Shown: piece by piece, positions 1 through 8,108 of the stretch | Position numbering within the stretch: position 1 is the first letter of the stretch | How the letters are laid out: every line of letters begins with the position of its first letter | Origin: JBFYTX01 sp964442335 | GTDB lineage: Bacteria > Chloroflexota > Dehalococcoidia > Dehalococcoidales > RBG-16-60-22 | Direction of reading: 5' to 3' | NCBI GenBank assembly: GCA_964442335.1 | Contig: CAYTZI010000038.1 | Span: 1-16,124, forward strand | Length of the DNA stretch: 16,124 nucleotides | The notes under the pieces: model-generated | The model's database searches: none | What the model was told of the DNA's origin: nothing | Seen by the model: only the letters and a program-made list of their open reading frames with translations | Program-made: the position numbers and the translations under genes

Positions 1-1599
1 CTGGTAGTCTTCACTGCTTATCAAATAGCAATTAATCCTGGATTCATCGCTATGCTCTTCAAAAAGTGAGCTAACGGCATAGTGGGCGACAACTTTGGTC
101 AGGTCCACCATGGCAGGTCTGACATAGTTCTCATATATACAATGGCCATCGCCATTCTCCAGGATATTACTTTTCGCTTTTTCCAGGAGTTTCAGGAAAT
201 ACTGTTCCGTGTTATCACCGAACAGTTCCTGCGCCAGTTGCACCACCCGCCCGGCATATTGTATGACTTGCACTGTCTCAATACCGGACAGGTCATCAAA
301 GAACCAGCCGCAGCTGGTATACATGAGCATAGCATGGCGCTGAAGCTCAAGAAGCTTGTGAGTAGTTATCCTCTCCGCCTCACTTAATTCATGAGTGGCA
401 TGCCGGCTCAAAAAACTCGCCACATTATCCGGGGAGCGGTCGAGGATGATATCGATGTAATCATCCCGGGCTGCCCAGGGGTCTTTCAGGTATTGCCTGG
501 CTTTTTCCTCATACCGTCCAGCCATGCTATCGCGTAGCCAGTCCAAAGATTCCCGTAGTGGTGTCCTCCATGCCTGATTCCAGCCGGGGTGACCTCCGCT
601 GTTGCAACCGCAGTCTTTCCACCACCGGTCAATCCCGTGAGTACAGCTCCATGAAGTCTTTTCGATAATTTCCACTTCGTGCGTGGGAGGGTACTTTTCA
701 AGATATTCGCCATAATTGGTAATTTTAGCCAGGTTATTGGTCTCAATATGGTGCAGGGCAAACGCCAGCGCCATATCTCCGAAGCGGTGGTGGTGCCCGT
801 AGGTCTCACCGTCGGTGGCGATATTGACGAGCTGGGGACAGTCTCTCTTTTCAGAAAAGGCGTTAACTAATCTCTTGGCGAAATTTTCGCCGTTGTTCAA
901 TATATCTTCAAAGGCAACGGCACGGGATATGGGGCCATTGTAGAAAAACAGGTTCAACTGATGGCCTGAAGGGAGATTAATCAAATACGCCCGTGTCGGG
1001 TCAATACTGGCGTTGCCAACTTCCTCCCAATTCTCCGTGCCTAGCTTACGTATACACTTTGCCTGATGAGGAGCGAGAATCGTAAATCTTATTCCCTGCT
1101 CGGCCAGGATATCCAGGGTCTCCAGGTCTACCGCCGTTTCCGGTAGCCACATACCTTCCGGCTGTCTCCCGAAGCCGTGCTCAAAATCCCGTATTCCCCA
1201 CCGGACCTGGCTGTACCTGTCCCGGTGGTTGGCCAGCGGCATTATCATATGATTGTATGCCTGTGCCAGCGCCGAGCCGTGTCCGGAAAAATTATCCCGG
1301 CTCAATCGGTCGGCTTCGATAATCGCCCGGTAGCAGTCAGGCGCGCCCTTCTCCATCCAGGCGAGCAGGGTAGGGCCGAAGTTGAAGCTAATCCTGGCAT
1401 AGTTGCTGACAATCTGGGTGATGAAGCGCTCTTTATCAAGTATGCGTGAAGCGTTGTTGGGTTCGTAGCATTCTGCGGTTATTCTCTCGTTCCAGTCATG
1501 GTAGGGATAAGCCGAGTCCTGTAACTCAACGTATTCCAGCCAGGCGTTTTCCCGCGGCGGCTGATAAAAATGCCCGTGAATACAGACGTAGCGTTCCAC
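1..1599 (-). CDS. GH57-family glycoside hydrolase with DUF3536-type architecture (3' end beyond window)
   Basis: The frame stays open for 533 codons from a GTG at 1599 to the window edge, so the C-terminus is missing. The N-terminus carries the family signature HGHFYQPPREN (residues 8-18). GMWLPETAVD follows at about residues 149-158, where Glu154 of WLPE is the likely catalytic nucleophile by analogy with GH57 motif 3. TDGETYGHHHRFGDMALA lies at about residue 261 onward. These motifs are typical of GH57 proteins that carry a C-terminal DUF3536 domain and are usually around 800 residues long. They are cytoplasmic and presumed to act on alpha-glucans, but the exact reaction is not established. 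The GTG directly follows the TAA stop of treZ with no spacer, and an AGGAG lies inside the end of treZ, so translation is probably coupled. Pairing with treZ supports a role in glycogen or maltodextrin metabolism. The family call is firm; the substrate is inferred. Confidence 0.88.
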   Translation of the reverse strand, partial: MERYVCIHGHFYQPPRENAWLEYVELQDSAYPYHDWNERITAECYEPNNASRILDKERFITQIVSNYARISFNFGPTLLAWMEKGAPDCYRAIIEADRLSRDNFSGHGSALAQAYNHMIMPLANHRDRYSQVRWGIRDFEHGFGRQPEGMWLPETAVDLETLDILAEQGIRFTILAPHQAKCIRKLGTENWEEVGNASIDPTRAYLINLPSGHQLNLFFYNGPISRAVAFEDILNNGENFAKRLVNAFSEKRDCPQLVNIATDGETYGHHHRFGDMALAFALHHIETNNLAKITNYGEYLEKYPPTHEVEIIEKTSWSCTHGIDRWWKDCGCNSGGHPGWNQAWRTPLRESLDWLRDSMAGRYEEKARQYLKDPWAARDDYIDIILDRSPDNVASFLSRHATHELSEAERITTHKLLELQRHAMLMYTSCGWFFDDLSGIETVQVIQYAGRVVQLAQELFGDNTEQYFLKLLEKAKSNILENGDGHCIYENYVRPAMVDLTKVVAHYAVSSLFEEHSDESRINCYLISSEDYQ

Positions 1600-3441
1600 T
1601 TAATTCTCCTTTTCTAAAAGAACAAATGATTTTGGTTTCAGAACCAGGTAAATTTCATCTTTAGAAGTGAGTTTTTCGGGAATGGTACTGCCTTTCCCGT
1701 GCCATCTTACCTCGGTTGAGTCCAGTATTTTCCGCCATTTTCCCGGTGGGACCGAGTGATTTATCTTAACCTCTTTAGCGTTTATGTTGTATATAATAAT
1801 AACTTCACTGTCTTTTTGCCAGCGACGGATGTAAAGAGTCTTATTGTCATCATCTCCCAGCACTTTCATATTATCCTTGCTAAGATAAGCAAGCGCCGCA
1901 TTCTCCTTACGCAGGCGGATAAGCTCGCGGTAGAAATCATAAAGGATTTTGTGCCGTCCTTTAGAACGCAGTCCATGGTTTAGCTTAGCCATTAAAAAGG
2001 TCGTTTCATCTTGAGGGTCGGGTATTTCTCCTTGCCAGCTAAAAGAGGTGAATTCAGCCCGGCGTCCCTTCCGCACCGCCTCGATAAGAGCCGTATCTGA
2101 GTGGCTGACAAAATACGGGAATGGCGCCGTTTCCCCATACTCCTCTCCCATGAATAAAAGAGGCACGAACGGCGATAGGATAGCGATGCCCGCGGCGAGT
2201 TTCAGAGCTTCGTATGACGCAAGCTGGCTCAGGCGCTCGCCTACAGCCCGGTTGCCCGCCTGGTCATGGTTCTGGGAAAAGACCACAAAGCGATGTGCCG
2301 GGATATCTTTTGAGGAAGTGCCGTGCCGGCGTCTGTGGTAAGCAGAATATTCGCCGGTATAGATAAAGCCTTCCTCGAAGGCCTTGGCCAGTTGCCGGGT
2401 AGTGCCGAAGTCCTGGTAATATCCGGTCTTTTCACCGGTGAGCAGCACATGCAGGACATGGTGAAAATCATCATTCCACTGGGCATCAAGCCCATAACCG
2501 CCGGACTCCTGAGGCCGGATGAGGCGGGCATTATTGGCGGCACTTTCTCCAAAGAGATAAATCTTCCGATTCAACTTTTTCCCTCGTCTATGCACCGAGG
2601 CCGCCAGCTCCTCTATGAATGTGTAGGCGGAAATATCCAGTATAGCGTGTAGCGCATCCATCCGCAAAGCATCGATATGAAAATCTGTTATCCAATACAG
2701 GGCATTCTCGATAAAAAACCGTCGGACCTCGTCGCTGTAAGCCCCGTCGAAGTTAAGGGCGGCACCCCATGGTGTATGATACCTGTCAGTAAAATAGGGC
2801 CCGAACTTCGCCAGATGGTTCCCTTCGGGTCCGAGGTGATTGTAGACCACGTCCAGTATCACTGCCAGGCCTACCTGGTGACATGCGTTTACCAATCGCT
2901 TGAGGCCTTCTGGTCCGCCGTAAGAATCCTGAACGGCAAAAGGGTAAACGCCGTCATAGCCCCAGTTGCGGGTGCCAGGGAACTGAGCGACCGGCATGAG
3001 CTCTACAGCGGTTATGTCTAAATCCTTGAGTTTTTTCAGATGTTCAGTCACAGCGTCAAAGGTACCTCGAGGTGTGAACGTGCCGGTGTGAAGCTCGTAA
3101 ATGATGTATTTTTCAAGGGGCGGAGCTTCCCAGTGGCTATCTTCCCATGGAAAATCTGGGTTTGCTACCTGAGAGGGACCGTGAATCCCCCGCGGCTGAA
3201 ATCTGGAGGCGGGGTCGGGGTACTCTGATTGCCCATCCAAGCGAAAGAAATAGAGACTTCCTATCGGTATGCCTTCAGCAACCGTAAGGAAGTAGCCCCA
3301 TTCATTCTTATCTAAAGGGATTGTCCGCTCCCGTGGTTCAACGATATGTAATTCTACCCGCTCTGAGAATGGCGCCCAAACCAGGAACCGGGTTCGGTCC
3401 CGTCCTAGATACGTAGCACCGAGGGTAATATCTGCGATCAT
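1600..3441 (-). CDS. treZ: Malto-oligosyltrehalose trehalohydrolase TreZ
   Basis: This 613-residue GH13 enzyme releases trehalose from maltooligosyl-trehalose in the cytoplasm, the second step of the TreY-TreZ pathway. An N-terminal CBM48/E-set domain (about 1-95, with RFLVWAPFSERVELH) precedes the TIM barrel. Barrel motifs visible are DVVYNH (197-202), the DALRMDALHAI nucleophile motif with Asp262, the acid/base Glu299 in FGES, and NHDQAGN with Asp393. The stretch GGYGLDAQWNDDFHHVLH is characteristic of TreZ rather than glycogen branching enzyme. The length is normal for the family. The start is ATG at 3441, preceded by GGGGAGAG. It is first in a two-gene unit with the GH57 gene downstream. 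The partner synthase treY is not in the window and may lie beyond the left edge. Confidence 0.93.
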   Translation of the reverse strand: MIADITLGATYLGRDRTRFLVWAPFSERVELHIVEPRERTIPLDKNEWGYFLTVAEGIPIGSLYFFRLDGQSEYPDPASRFQPRGIHGPSQVANPDFPWEDSHWEAPPLEKYIIYELHTGTFTPRGTFDAVTEHLKKLKDLDITAVELMPVAQFPGTRNWGYDGVYPFAVQDSYGGPEGLKRLVNACHQVGLAVILDVVYNHLGPEGNHLAKFGPYFTDRYHTPWGAALNFDGAYSDEVRRFFIENALYWITDFHIDALRMDALHAILDISAYTFIEELAASVHRRGKKLNRKIYLFGESAANNARLIRPQESGGYGLDAQWNDDFHHVLHVLLTGEKTGYYQDFGTTRQLAKAFEEGFIYTGEYSAYHRRRHGTSSKDIPAHRFVVFSQNHDQAGNRAVGERLSQLASYEALKLAAGIAILSPFVPLLFMGEEYGETAPFPYFVSHSDTALIEAVRKGRRAEFTSFSWQGEIPDPQDETTFLMAKLNHGLRSKGRHKILYDFYRELIRLRKENAALAYLSKDNMKVLGDDDNKTLYIRRWQKDSEVIIIYNINAKEVKINHSVPPGKWRKILDSTEVRWHGKGSTIPEKLTSKDEIYLVLKPKSFVLLEKEN

Positions 3442-3463
3442 CTCTCCCCTGGTTTCTTGAGCC

Positions 3464-3484
3464 CCCTATATATTTCTTATAGGG
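3464..3484. promoter_or_regulatory. Inverted repeat in treZ leader (possible operator)
   Basis: CCCTATA and TATAGGG form perfect 7-bp arms around a 7-nt spacer, 22 bases upstream of the treZ start and downstream of its predicted promoter. It could bind a repressor or fold as a small RNA hairpin near the ribosome binding site. Only the symmetry supports it. Confidence 0.3.
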
Positions 3485-3554
3485 TATCACCATAGGCCAC
3501 TTGGACACCCCTCCGCGTTGACATAAAGTGTGGCTATAATCAAACGGCAAGTCA

Positions 3555-3583
3555 ATTATACCCGGCGGGGAGAGGAGCGTCAA
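3555..3583 (-). promoter_or_regulatory. Sigma70-type promoter for treZ-GH57
   Basis: Reading the minus strand, a -35 TTGACG (3578-3583) is followed by a 17-bp spacer and a perfect -10 TATAAT (3555-3560). Transcription would start near 3548 and give a leader of about 105 nt before treZ. The -35 overlaps the T-tract of the terminator that ends the upstream redox operon, so one operon ends where the next begins. Confidence 0.65.
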
Positions 3584-3617
3584 AAAAGAAGCGCGGCGAT
3601 AAGTACACCGCCGCGCT
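3581..3617 (-). terminator. Rho-independent terminator of the FAD/Fe-S operon
   Basis: On the minus strand a perfect 9-bp stem, AGCGCGGCG with CGCCGCGCT, encloses a 10-nt loop and is followed by TCTTTTTT. It lies 20 bases past the stop codon of the FAD oxidoreductase. The GC-rich stem plus T-run is a classic intrinsic terminator. Confidence 0.88.
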
Positions 3618-3636
3618 ACCGGATTCTAATTTAAGA

Positions 3637-5106
3637 TTAGACGAGTGAGCCGCCCTCAGGCGACACCCCGTTGGGGTCGACGGCCCTGATGAGCTTCTGC
3701 CACCATAGATGGTAGTTGCACAGGGCCGGCCCGATTTCGTCCTGGGGGCCCATCGTGCTGGCGAAATAGTGCTCCTTGAAAGCCCGCGCCGTCTGCTCCC
3801 TCTGCCAGTCTTCAACGGCCTTCTTGGCGACGGGGTTGGACGGAGAGAATTTGCAGAAGATTTCCGTCTTGCCCAGGTGCCCCTGCTCCACACCCCACCC
3901 GAAGAAAGCCCCGCCGTCGTCGACGATAAGGCCTTTTTTGATGAGGGGCTTCTTGGCTTCGCCGGCGCCGATCGCCCACTTGATGGTGAGGTCGCGCTGG
4001 CCCATGATGGGGATGGAATTGAAAGCCCCGCCCGGACGGAACGTCTCCCTGATGGAGGCGGAGATGCGGATGCACTGGCACATCAGGATGCCTTCCAGCT
4101 CCGGGTCTTCCAGCGTTTTGAGCGATTTACCGCCGGCCTCGGCGCAGATATGTTCGAGCACCTTTTTCTTGTAAGCAAAGTCTTCCTGGGAGTTGCCGGC
4201 GATGATAACGAAGAAACCCGGACCCTGGGTTTCCCGGTTAAGGCGGTTGAACATCTTCTCATCTTCTTCATTACAGGTCGTAATGTTGGCCGCGACCATG
4301 GCGACGTTAAAGCCCATCAACTCATAACAGACCTCCGCTTCGCCGAGGCGGATTTCCGCCTGCCACATTTTCTCCACCGAGGGGAAGCTGTAGTAGCGAG
4401 CCATCATGTTAGCGGGAATCTCGCTGAGGGTGTATTTCGGTGAGTGACCCTGGACGGGGAACTGCGCGGGACCCGGCCAGTGGTAGAGCTTTACCGCACC
4501 CTTGGTAAAGACGCCCGGCGTCACGCCCGGCGGCACGGCGCTGGTGAGGATAGCCCTTAAAGAAGGTCCCGGGCCGTCGCCGCAGAACCACTCGTCGGAG
4601 GAGCCGAGCGCGCCCGACCGGACGATATTGCCTTCCGGGGTGACCCATTCCAGAGCCAGGTGGTTGCGGTCGTCGCCGCTGGTGGTCTGGTCCATATGAC
4701 CGTGGCCGCGCAAGAGCGCCGTACAGTTGGTGCCGGCGCCCTTGATACAGAAGTTCAACCCGCGCTTCATCAGCTCGGCCTGGAGCTCCGCCGAGATGAC
4801 GTAAGGCTCGACCACGGCGTACATGTTCTTCTCGTTGATTTCAATGATTTTATTCATCCGGCGGAGGTCGAGGAGGATGATACCCTTGGGGAACATCCCC
4901 GACCAGCCCGTGCAGATGGGGCGGAACTGGAGCTTATGCTTGTTGAAGAGCTTTACCAGCGCCTGGACCTCGGCGGTGTTGCCGGGGAGTATCACGGCGG
5001 CGAACTCGGTATTATAGTACGAGGGCATAATGGCGGGGTCGTCGCAAATGTTTTCCTCGCCGACAACGTCTTCAAACTCTTTATAGACTTCTTTGCTCAG
5101 TGCCAT
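3637..5106 (-). CDS. FAD-binding oxidoreductase, GlcD/vanillyl-alcohol-oxidase type (distal gene)
   Basis: This 489-residue flavoprotein belongs to the FAD-binding type 2 (PCMH) family, which oxidises hydroxy acids or alcohols. Residues 35-100 match the N-terminal FAD subdomain (AAVILPGNTAEVQALVKL, then GIILLDLRRMNKIIEIN and AVVEPYV). ALEWVTPEGNIVRSGALG at 151-168 corresponds to the 'evVlpdG' strand, and DPNGVSPEG near the C-terminus is the usual end motif. The region that should bind the FAD pyrophosphate (about 123-150, GAGTNCTALLRGHGHMDQTT) differs from the GlcD consensus, so the protein is a divergent member. The start at 5106 has AAGGGGG upstream. It is the last gene of a three-gene unit with an Fe-S protein and a second FAD paralogue. 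The substrate is unknown; glycolate, lactate or an aryl alcohol are possible. No signal peptide or membrane segment is seen. Confidence 0.85.
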   Translation of the reverse strand: MALSKEVYKEFEDVVGEENICDDPAIMPSYYNTEFAAVILPGNTAEVQALVKLFNKHKLQFRPICTGWSGMFPKGIILLDLRRMNKIIEINEKNMYAVVEPYVISAELQAELMKRGLNFCIKGAGTNCTALLRGHGHMDQTTSGDDRNHLALEWVTPEGNIVRSGALGSSDEWFCGDGPGPSLRAILTSAVPPGVTPGVFTKGAVKLYHWPGPAQFPVQGHSPKYTLSEIPANMMARYYSFPSVEKMWQAEIRLGEAEVCYELMGFNVAMVAANITTCNEEDEKMFNRLNRETQGPGFFVIIAGNSQEDFAYKKKVLEHICAEAGGKSLKTLEDPELEGILMCQCIRISASIRETFRPGGAFNSIPIMGQRDLTIKWAIGAGEAKKPLIKKGLIVDDGGAFFGWGVEQGHLGKTEIFCKFSPSNPVAKKAVEDWQREQTARAFKEHYFASTMGPQDEIGPALCNYHLWWQKLIRAVDPNGVSPEGGSLV

Positions 5107-5120
5107 GGTCGTAACCCCCT

Positions 5121-5162
5121 TCTTTAGCTGTTAGGTGTTAGCTTTTAGCTGTTAGCGATTAG
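5121..5162 (-). repeat. Degenerate 7-nt tandem repeat, six units
   Basis: Six consecutive heptamers, each ending TTAG on the plus strand (CTAANNN on the coding strand, best unit CTAACAG), fill most of the 66-bp gap between the Fe-S gene and the downstream FAD gene. They stop just short of the latter's ribosome binding site. Related arrays sit at 6452-6486, 9803-9830 and 15756-15783. Confidence 0.7.
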
Positions 5163-5172
5163 CTAAGCGCTG

Positions 5173-6438
5173 TTAAATTGCCTTCTCCACGAGCTCGACG
5201 ATGTCATAGACCTTAAGACCGGCGCCGCTTTCCTTCAGGGCGGCGCTGAAGTTCTTTTCACACCAGGGACAGGCGGTGACAAGGGCTTCTGCGCCGGTGG
5301 AGACAGCCTCTTCGATTCTCTTCCGGGCGGTCCATTTCGCAAAACCCGGATTGGAATCGATAACGCCGCCGCCCGCGCCGCAGCACCAGGAGTACTCTTT
5401 AATGCGGGTCATCTCCGTTAGATTCACGCCGGGGATGGCTTTCAGCACGTCGCGCGGCGGCTCGTAGACGCCCTTGGTGCCACGGCGGTACTCCTTGGGC
5501 GGGTCGAAGATAAACTTATCACCCGGCACCTTTTTCCCCTCCCAGTGTATCCAGGGCTCGCCCAGCCTGCCCAGGTTGCAGGGGTCGTGGTAGGTAACGG
5601 ACAGATTAACCTTCTTCTTCAGCTTGAGTTTGCCCTCTTTTATCAGCCTGTCAATATATTCCGTTATGTGCAGCACCTCGAGGTCGCCCTTGAGGTCGAA
5701 CTTATCATAGAGCACCTTGAAAGCCTGGTAGCCGTCGGCGCAGCCGGTCACCAGCGTTTTTATGCCGGCTTTCCTGAACATGGCCATGTTCTTTTTAGCC
5801 TGCTTGAGGAAATCGTCCTCGTAGCCCATCTGGTAGGCGCGGCCGCCGCAGCACATCTCGGCGTCGCCGGCGATGCCGAAATTGACGCCCGCTTTCTGCA
5901 ATATCTTCACGGTAGCTTTAGCGAGCTTCCACATGCTCTTGTCATAGCTGGTCAGGCAGCCCACGTGAAAAAGGACGTCCACCTTTTCTTTAAGCGCGTT
6001 TTTAAGGTTGAGTCCGGCGGCCCAGCCCGAGCGCTTGCCGGCGACGGGCACCATCGAGCCGGTCTTGCGAAGGCCGGCGATTACCTTGTCAAGGGCGGGA
6101 TGGGTCTTGCCGTCCTCGACGCATTTTATGCGGAACTCGTTGATGGGCTGGAGGACCTCCATATCCATGGCGTAGTTGCACGAGACGCCGCAGCCACCGC
6201 ACATCTGGCAGTTATAAACGATGTGAAGGAGCTTGTCCGTATATTTCAAGCCGTTCTTGAGCGCCGCCGCCCCGATATTCATGCGGCCGCCCCCCGAGTA
6301 GGAATGGAAGTTATAGCGCGAGATGCTCGGGCAGACATAGGAAAAATCGGAACCTTTTATCTTCTGCATGGGAATGAACTTGCAGGCGGAACACCGGCAG
6401 CACATCTCCATATCGCCTTTATACTGTTCGAGTGACAT
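5173..6438 (-). CDS. (Fe-S)-binding protein with two CCG domains (GlcF/HdrD-like)
   Basis: This 421-residue electron-transfer subunit resembles GlcF, GlpC, LutA and HdrD. The N-terminus carries two candidate [4Fe-4S] sites: Cys13/16/19 with Cys36 (in YVCPS), and CxxCxxCxxxC at 77/80/83/87. Two CCG cysteine-rich domains follow. The first has Cys161, Cys196-197 (MCCGG) and Cys233; the second has Cys287 (HDPCN), Cys352-353 (WCCGAGGG) and Cys390/393. No transmembrane helix is visible, so it is probably soluble or bound to a partner. AAAGGAG precedes ATG at 6438. Lying between two FAD oxidoreductases, it most likely takes electrons from one or both flavins and passes them to a quinone, ferredoxin or heterodisulfide-type acceptor. 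The family is clear; the acceptor is inferred. Confidence 0.9.
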   Translation of the reverse strand: MSLEQYKGDMEMCCRCSACKFIPMQKIKGSDFSYVCPSISRYNFHSYSGGGRMNIGAAALKNGLKYTDKLLHIVYNCQMCGGCGVSCNYAMDMEVLQPINEFRIKCVEDGKTHPALDKVIAGLRKTGSMVPVAGKRSGWAAGLNLKNALKEKVDVLFHVGCLTSYDKSMWKLAKATVKILQKAGVNFGIAGDAEMCCGGRAYQMGYEDDFLKQAKKNMAMFRKAGIKTLVTGCADGYQAFKVLYDKFDLKGDLEVLHITEYIDRLIKEGKLKLKKKVNLSVTYHDPCNLGRLGEPWIHWEGKKVPGDKFIFDPPKEYRRGTKGVYEPPRDVLKAIPGVNLTEMTRIKEYSWCCGAGGGVIDSNPGFAKWTARKRIEEAVSTGAEALVTACPWCEKNFSAALKESGAGLKVYDIVELVEKAI

Positions 6439-6451
6439 GTTAAGCTCCTTT

Positions 6452-6486
6452 CTTGTAGCTATAAGCTGTTAGCTATAAGCTGTTAG
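6452..6486 (-). repeat. Degenerate 7-nt tandem repeat, five units
   Basis: On the coding strand, CTAACAG and CTTATAG alternate twice and are followed by CTACAAG, filling the 48-bp gap between the upstream FAD gene and the Fe-S gene. The array begins at the base next to the FAD gene's TAG stop and ends beside the AAAGGAG of the Fe-S gene. The CTAACAG unit is shared with the array at 5121-5162. Confidence 0.7.
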
Positions 6487-7929
6487 CTAGAAACCGACCT
6501 TCCCCGGATTCATAATGCCATTGGGGTCGAAGATTTTCTTCAGTTTTAATAATACCGACATCGCGGCGGCGTCCCGGTTAACGACCATGCCGGTGTTTTC
6601 GCCGTAGGGCCGCGAGAAGAACGCGCCGCAGGCCAGCAGGTCTTTCGTGGCGGCGGCGGCGAGTCTCTTAACGCGGTCGGACTCAACGCCATCATCCGGG
6701 CTATAAAACAGGTTGAACTCGCAGTGAACGCCGGTGCCCTGAGCGACGGGCTGGATATATGCGCCCATATCGGAAACGGGGTATCCGGCCTTTTCCGAGG
6801 CGGCGTTCATCACGGCGATCTGGTCTTCCAGCTTGTCATTTATCGTCAGGAACAAGACGTCCTCGCAGGCCCCTTTATAGCGGAGCTTCCAGTAGGGCTC
6901 GGGGCAGGGCTGCTGCACGACCCTCAGGACCTCGTTCGCGGAGACGCCGCCTAAAGCTCTGACCGGCTCCAGGCCGAGTCGCTGCGTTATCCGGGTGATA
7001 TCCGATTTATAGGCCTTGAGCCTTTCCTCCGGGAAATACTCGTAGCCGGCCAGGTTATAGAAAAGGACCCAGGGGGGCAGCGCTCCCTTAAGGTCCTGGT
7101 AATCGCCGGGCCATTTTTTGGCGAAGATGGCGGCCAGGCTGACGTTATTCAAGATAAAGCACTCATTGGCCATGCGGAGGCGGACAAGCCAGGAGGCCAG
7201 CTCGAGCAGGGCGCCCACGCCGGACGATACTACCAGGAAAGGCTCCTCGAGGGAGGGGAGCAGCTCGCACCTCATCGAGGCCCAGGTAACGATGCCCATC
7301 GTCCCCTGAGCGCCCTGGATAAGCCGGTGCCAGGAAGCCACGCCCGGCCCGTAAGGCGCTTTCTGCACGCCCCCCACCGCCCACTGCTCCTCGACGGTGC
7401 CCGGGCCGGCCGCCTGCCCCGTCCTGAACTCATCGCCGCCGCCGAAAATCACCTCGACGCAGGCAAGGGGGTCGGAGATATCCCACTGGTACTTGGGCAT
7501 AACGACCGGCTCCCTCTCCAGCAGGCTGCCGATAACGGTCTTCGTTTTCCGGGGCAGGAGCGGCATGTTGAGCCGGATGCCTTCTCTGGCCGCGGCGGAA
7601 ATTAGCTCGCCGAAGGTAACGCCGGGCTCGACCATCGCCACGCGGCGGGCGCGGTCAACATTAATAATTTTTTTCATCCGGCCCATGTCAACGATTACCG
7701 CCCCGCCGGTGCCGGGGACGGTGTCCCCGCGGAAACGGGGGGTACCCGAGCTGACGGGGACGAGGGGCGTCTTCGTCTCATTGGCGAGCCTGACGAGCCG
7801 CTGCACTTCGCCGGTATTGCCGGGCCGGACGACGCAGGCCGGCCGTACGGCATTTACAAAGCTTATGTCCCGCGAGTACCCGTCCAGCGTCTTCTTATCA
7901 TCGCTGACGTTTTTGGCGCCGACAATCAT
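6487..7929 (-). CDS. FAD-binding oxidoreductase, GlcD-like (promoter-proximal gene)
   Basis: This 480-residue PCMH flavoprotein is paralogous to the gene at 3637-5106 but closer to the family consensus. It shows ACVVRPGNTGEVQRLVRLANE, a Gly-rich FAD loop (SSGTPRFRGDTVPGTGG), VIVDMGRMKKIINVD, VEPGVTFGEL, the IQGAQGTMGIVTWASM motif, and C-terminal KIFDPNGIMNPGKVGF. I place the start at ATG 7929 because AAAGGAG lies five bases upstream; a TTG at 7965 in the same frame has no comparable site. It probably oxidises a hydroxy acid or alcohol and hands electrons to the neighbouring Fe-S protein. As the first gene of the unit it is transcribed from the promoter at 8026-8055. Whether the two FAD proteins form one heteromeric complex, as GlcD and GlcE do, or use different substrates cannot be read from sequence. 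Confidence 0.88.
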   Translation of the reverse strand: MIVGAKNVSDDKKTLDGYSRDISFVNAVRPACVVRPGNTGEVQRLVRLANETKTPLVPVSSGTPRFRGDTVPGTGGAVIVDMGRMKKIINVDRARRVAMVEPGVTFGELISAAAREGIRLNMPLLPRKTKTVIGSLLEREPVVMPKYQWDISDPLACVEVIFGGGDEFRTGQAAGPGTVEEQWAVGGVQKAPYGPGVASWHRLIQGAQGTMGIVTWASMRCELLPSLEEPFLVVSSGVGALLELASWLVRLRMANECFILNNVSLAAIFAKKWPGDYQDLKGALPPWVLFYNLAGYEYFPEERLKAYKSDITRITQRLGLEPVRALGGVSANEVLRVVQQPCPEPYWKLRYKGACEDVLFLTINDKLEDQIAVMNAASEKAGYPVSDMGAYIQPVAQGTGVHCEFNLFYSPDDGVESDRVKRLAAAATKDLLACGAFFSRPYGENTGMVVNRDAAAMSVLLKLKKIFDPNGIMNPGKVGF

Positions 7930-8025
7930 TTCCGCTCCTTTACTGCCGGGCAAATCGAGCTGCAATTGTACAAATTGGACTTAACCGACCGAATATTACG
8001 CAATAGCGTGTGGGGTTTCAGGAGT

Positions 8026-8055
8026 ATGGTAGACCACTCCGACTGTCTTTGTCAA
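8026..8055 (-). promoter_or_regulatory. Promoter of the FAD/Fe-S operon with overlapping dyad
   Basis: On the minus strand a perfect -35 TTGACA (8050-8055), an 18-bp spacer and TACCAT (8026-8031) form a sigma70-like promoter. Transcription would start near 8019 with a leader of about 90 nt. A dyad at 8021-8040 (GGAGT and GGT facing ACC and ACTCC, with one 2-nt bulge) covers the -10 and could be an operator. A second small symmetry, CAATT/AATTG around TGTAC, lies at 7963-7977 in the leader. Confidence 0.6.
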
Positions 8056-8079
8056 ACTGCGTAGTCGAGAGGAAAAAAA

Positions 8080-8108
8080 TTGAATAAAGGGCGCGGAGGT
8101 AGTAAAAT
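8080..8108 (+). promoter_or_regulatory. Promoter of the zinc dehydrogenase at 8149
   Basis: TTGAAT (8080-8085), a 17-bp spacer and TAAAAT (8103-8108) lie about 40 bases before the ATG, which is preceded by AAGGAGGT. It diverges from the redox-operon promoter, with the two -35 boxes about 25 bp apart, an arrangement that permits co-regulation by one factor. Confidence 0.6.

Noticed and set aside
82..387. Plus-strand 101-codon frame near the left edge
   Set aside because: Opposite the open GH57 frame, which continues to base 1 with conserved motifs upstream; no independent coding signal.
3518..3540. Plus-strand TTGACA ... TATAAT before 3541
   Set aside because: The spacer is only 11 bp, too short for a sigma70 promoter, and no plus-strand gene follows.
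3709..4443. 244-codon plus-strand frame opposite the FAD oxidoreductase
   Set aside because: Shadow of a clearly coding minus-strand gene, with no domain signature or start signals.
5545..6435. 296-codon plus-strand open frame opposite the Fe-S protein gene
   Set aside because: The minus strand encodes the complete cysteine-motif protein; the antisense product is low-complexity and lacks a ribosome binding site.
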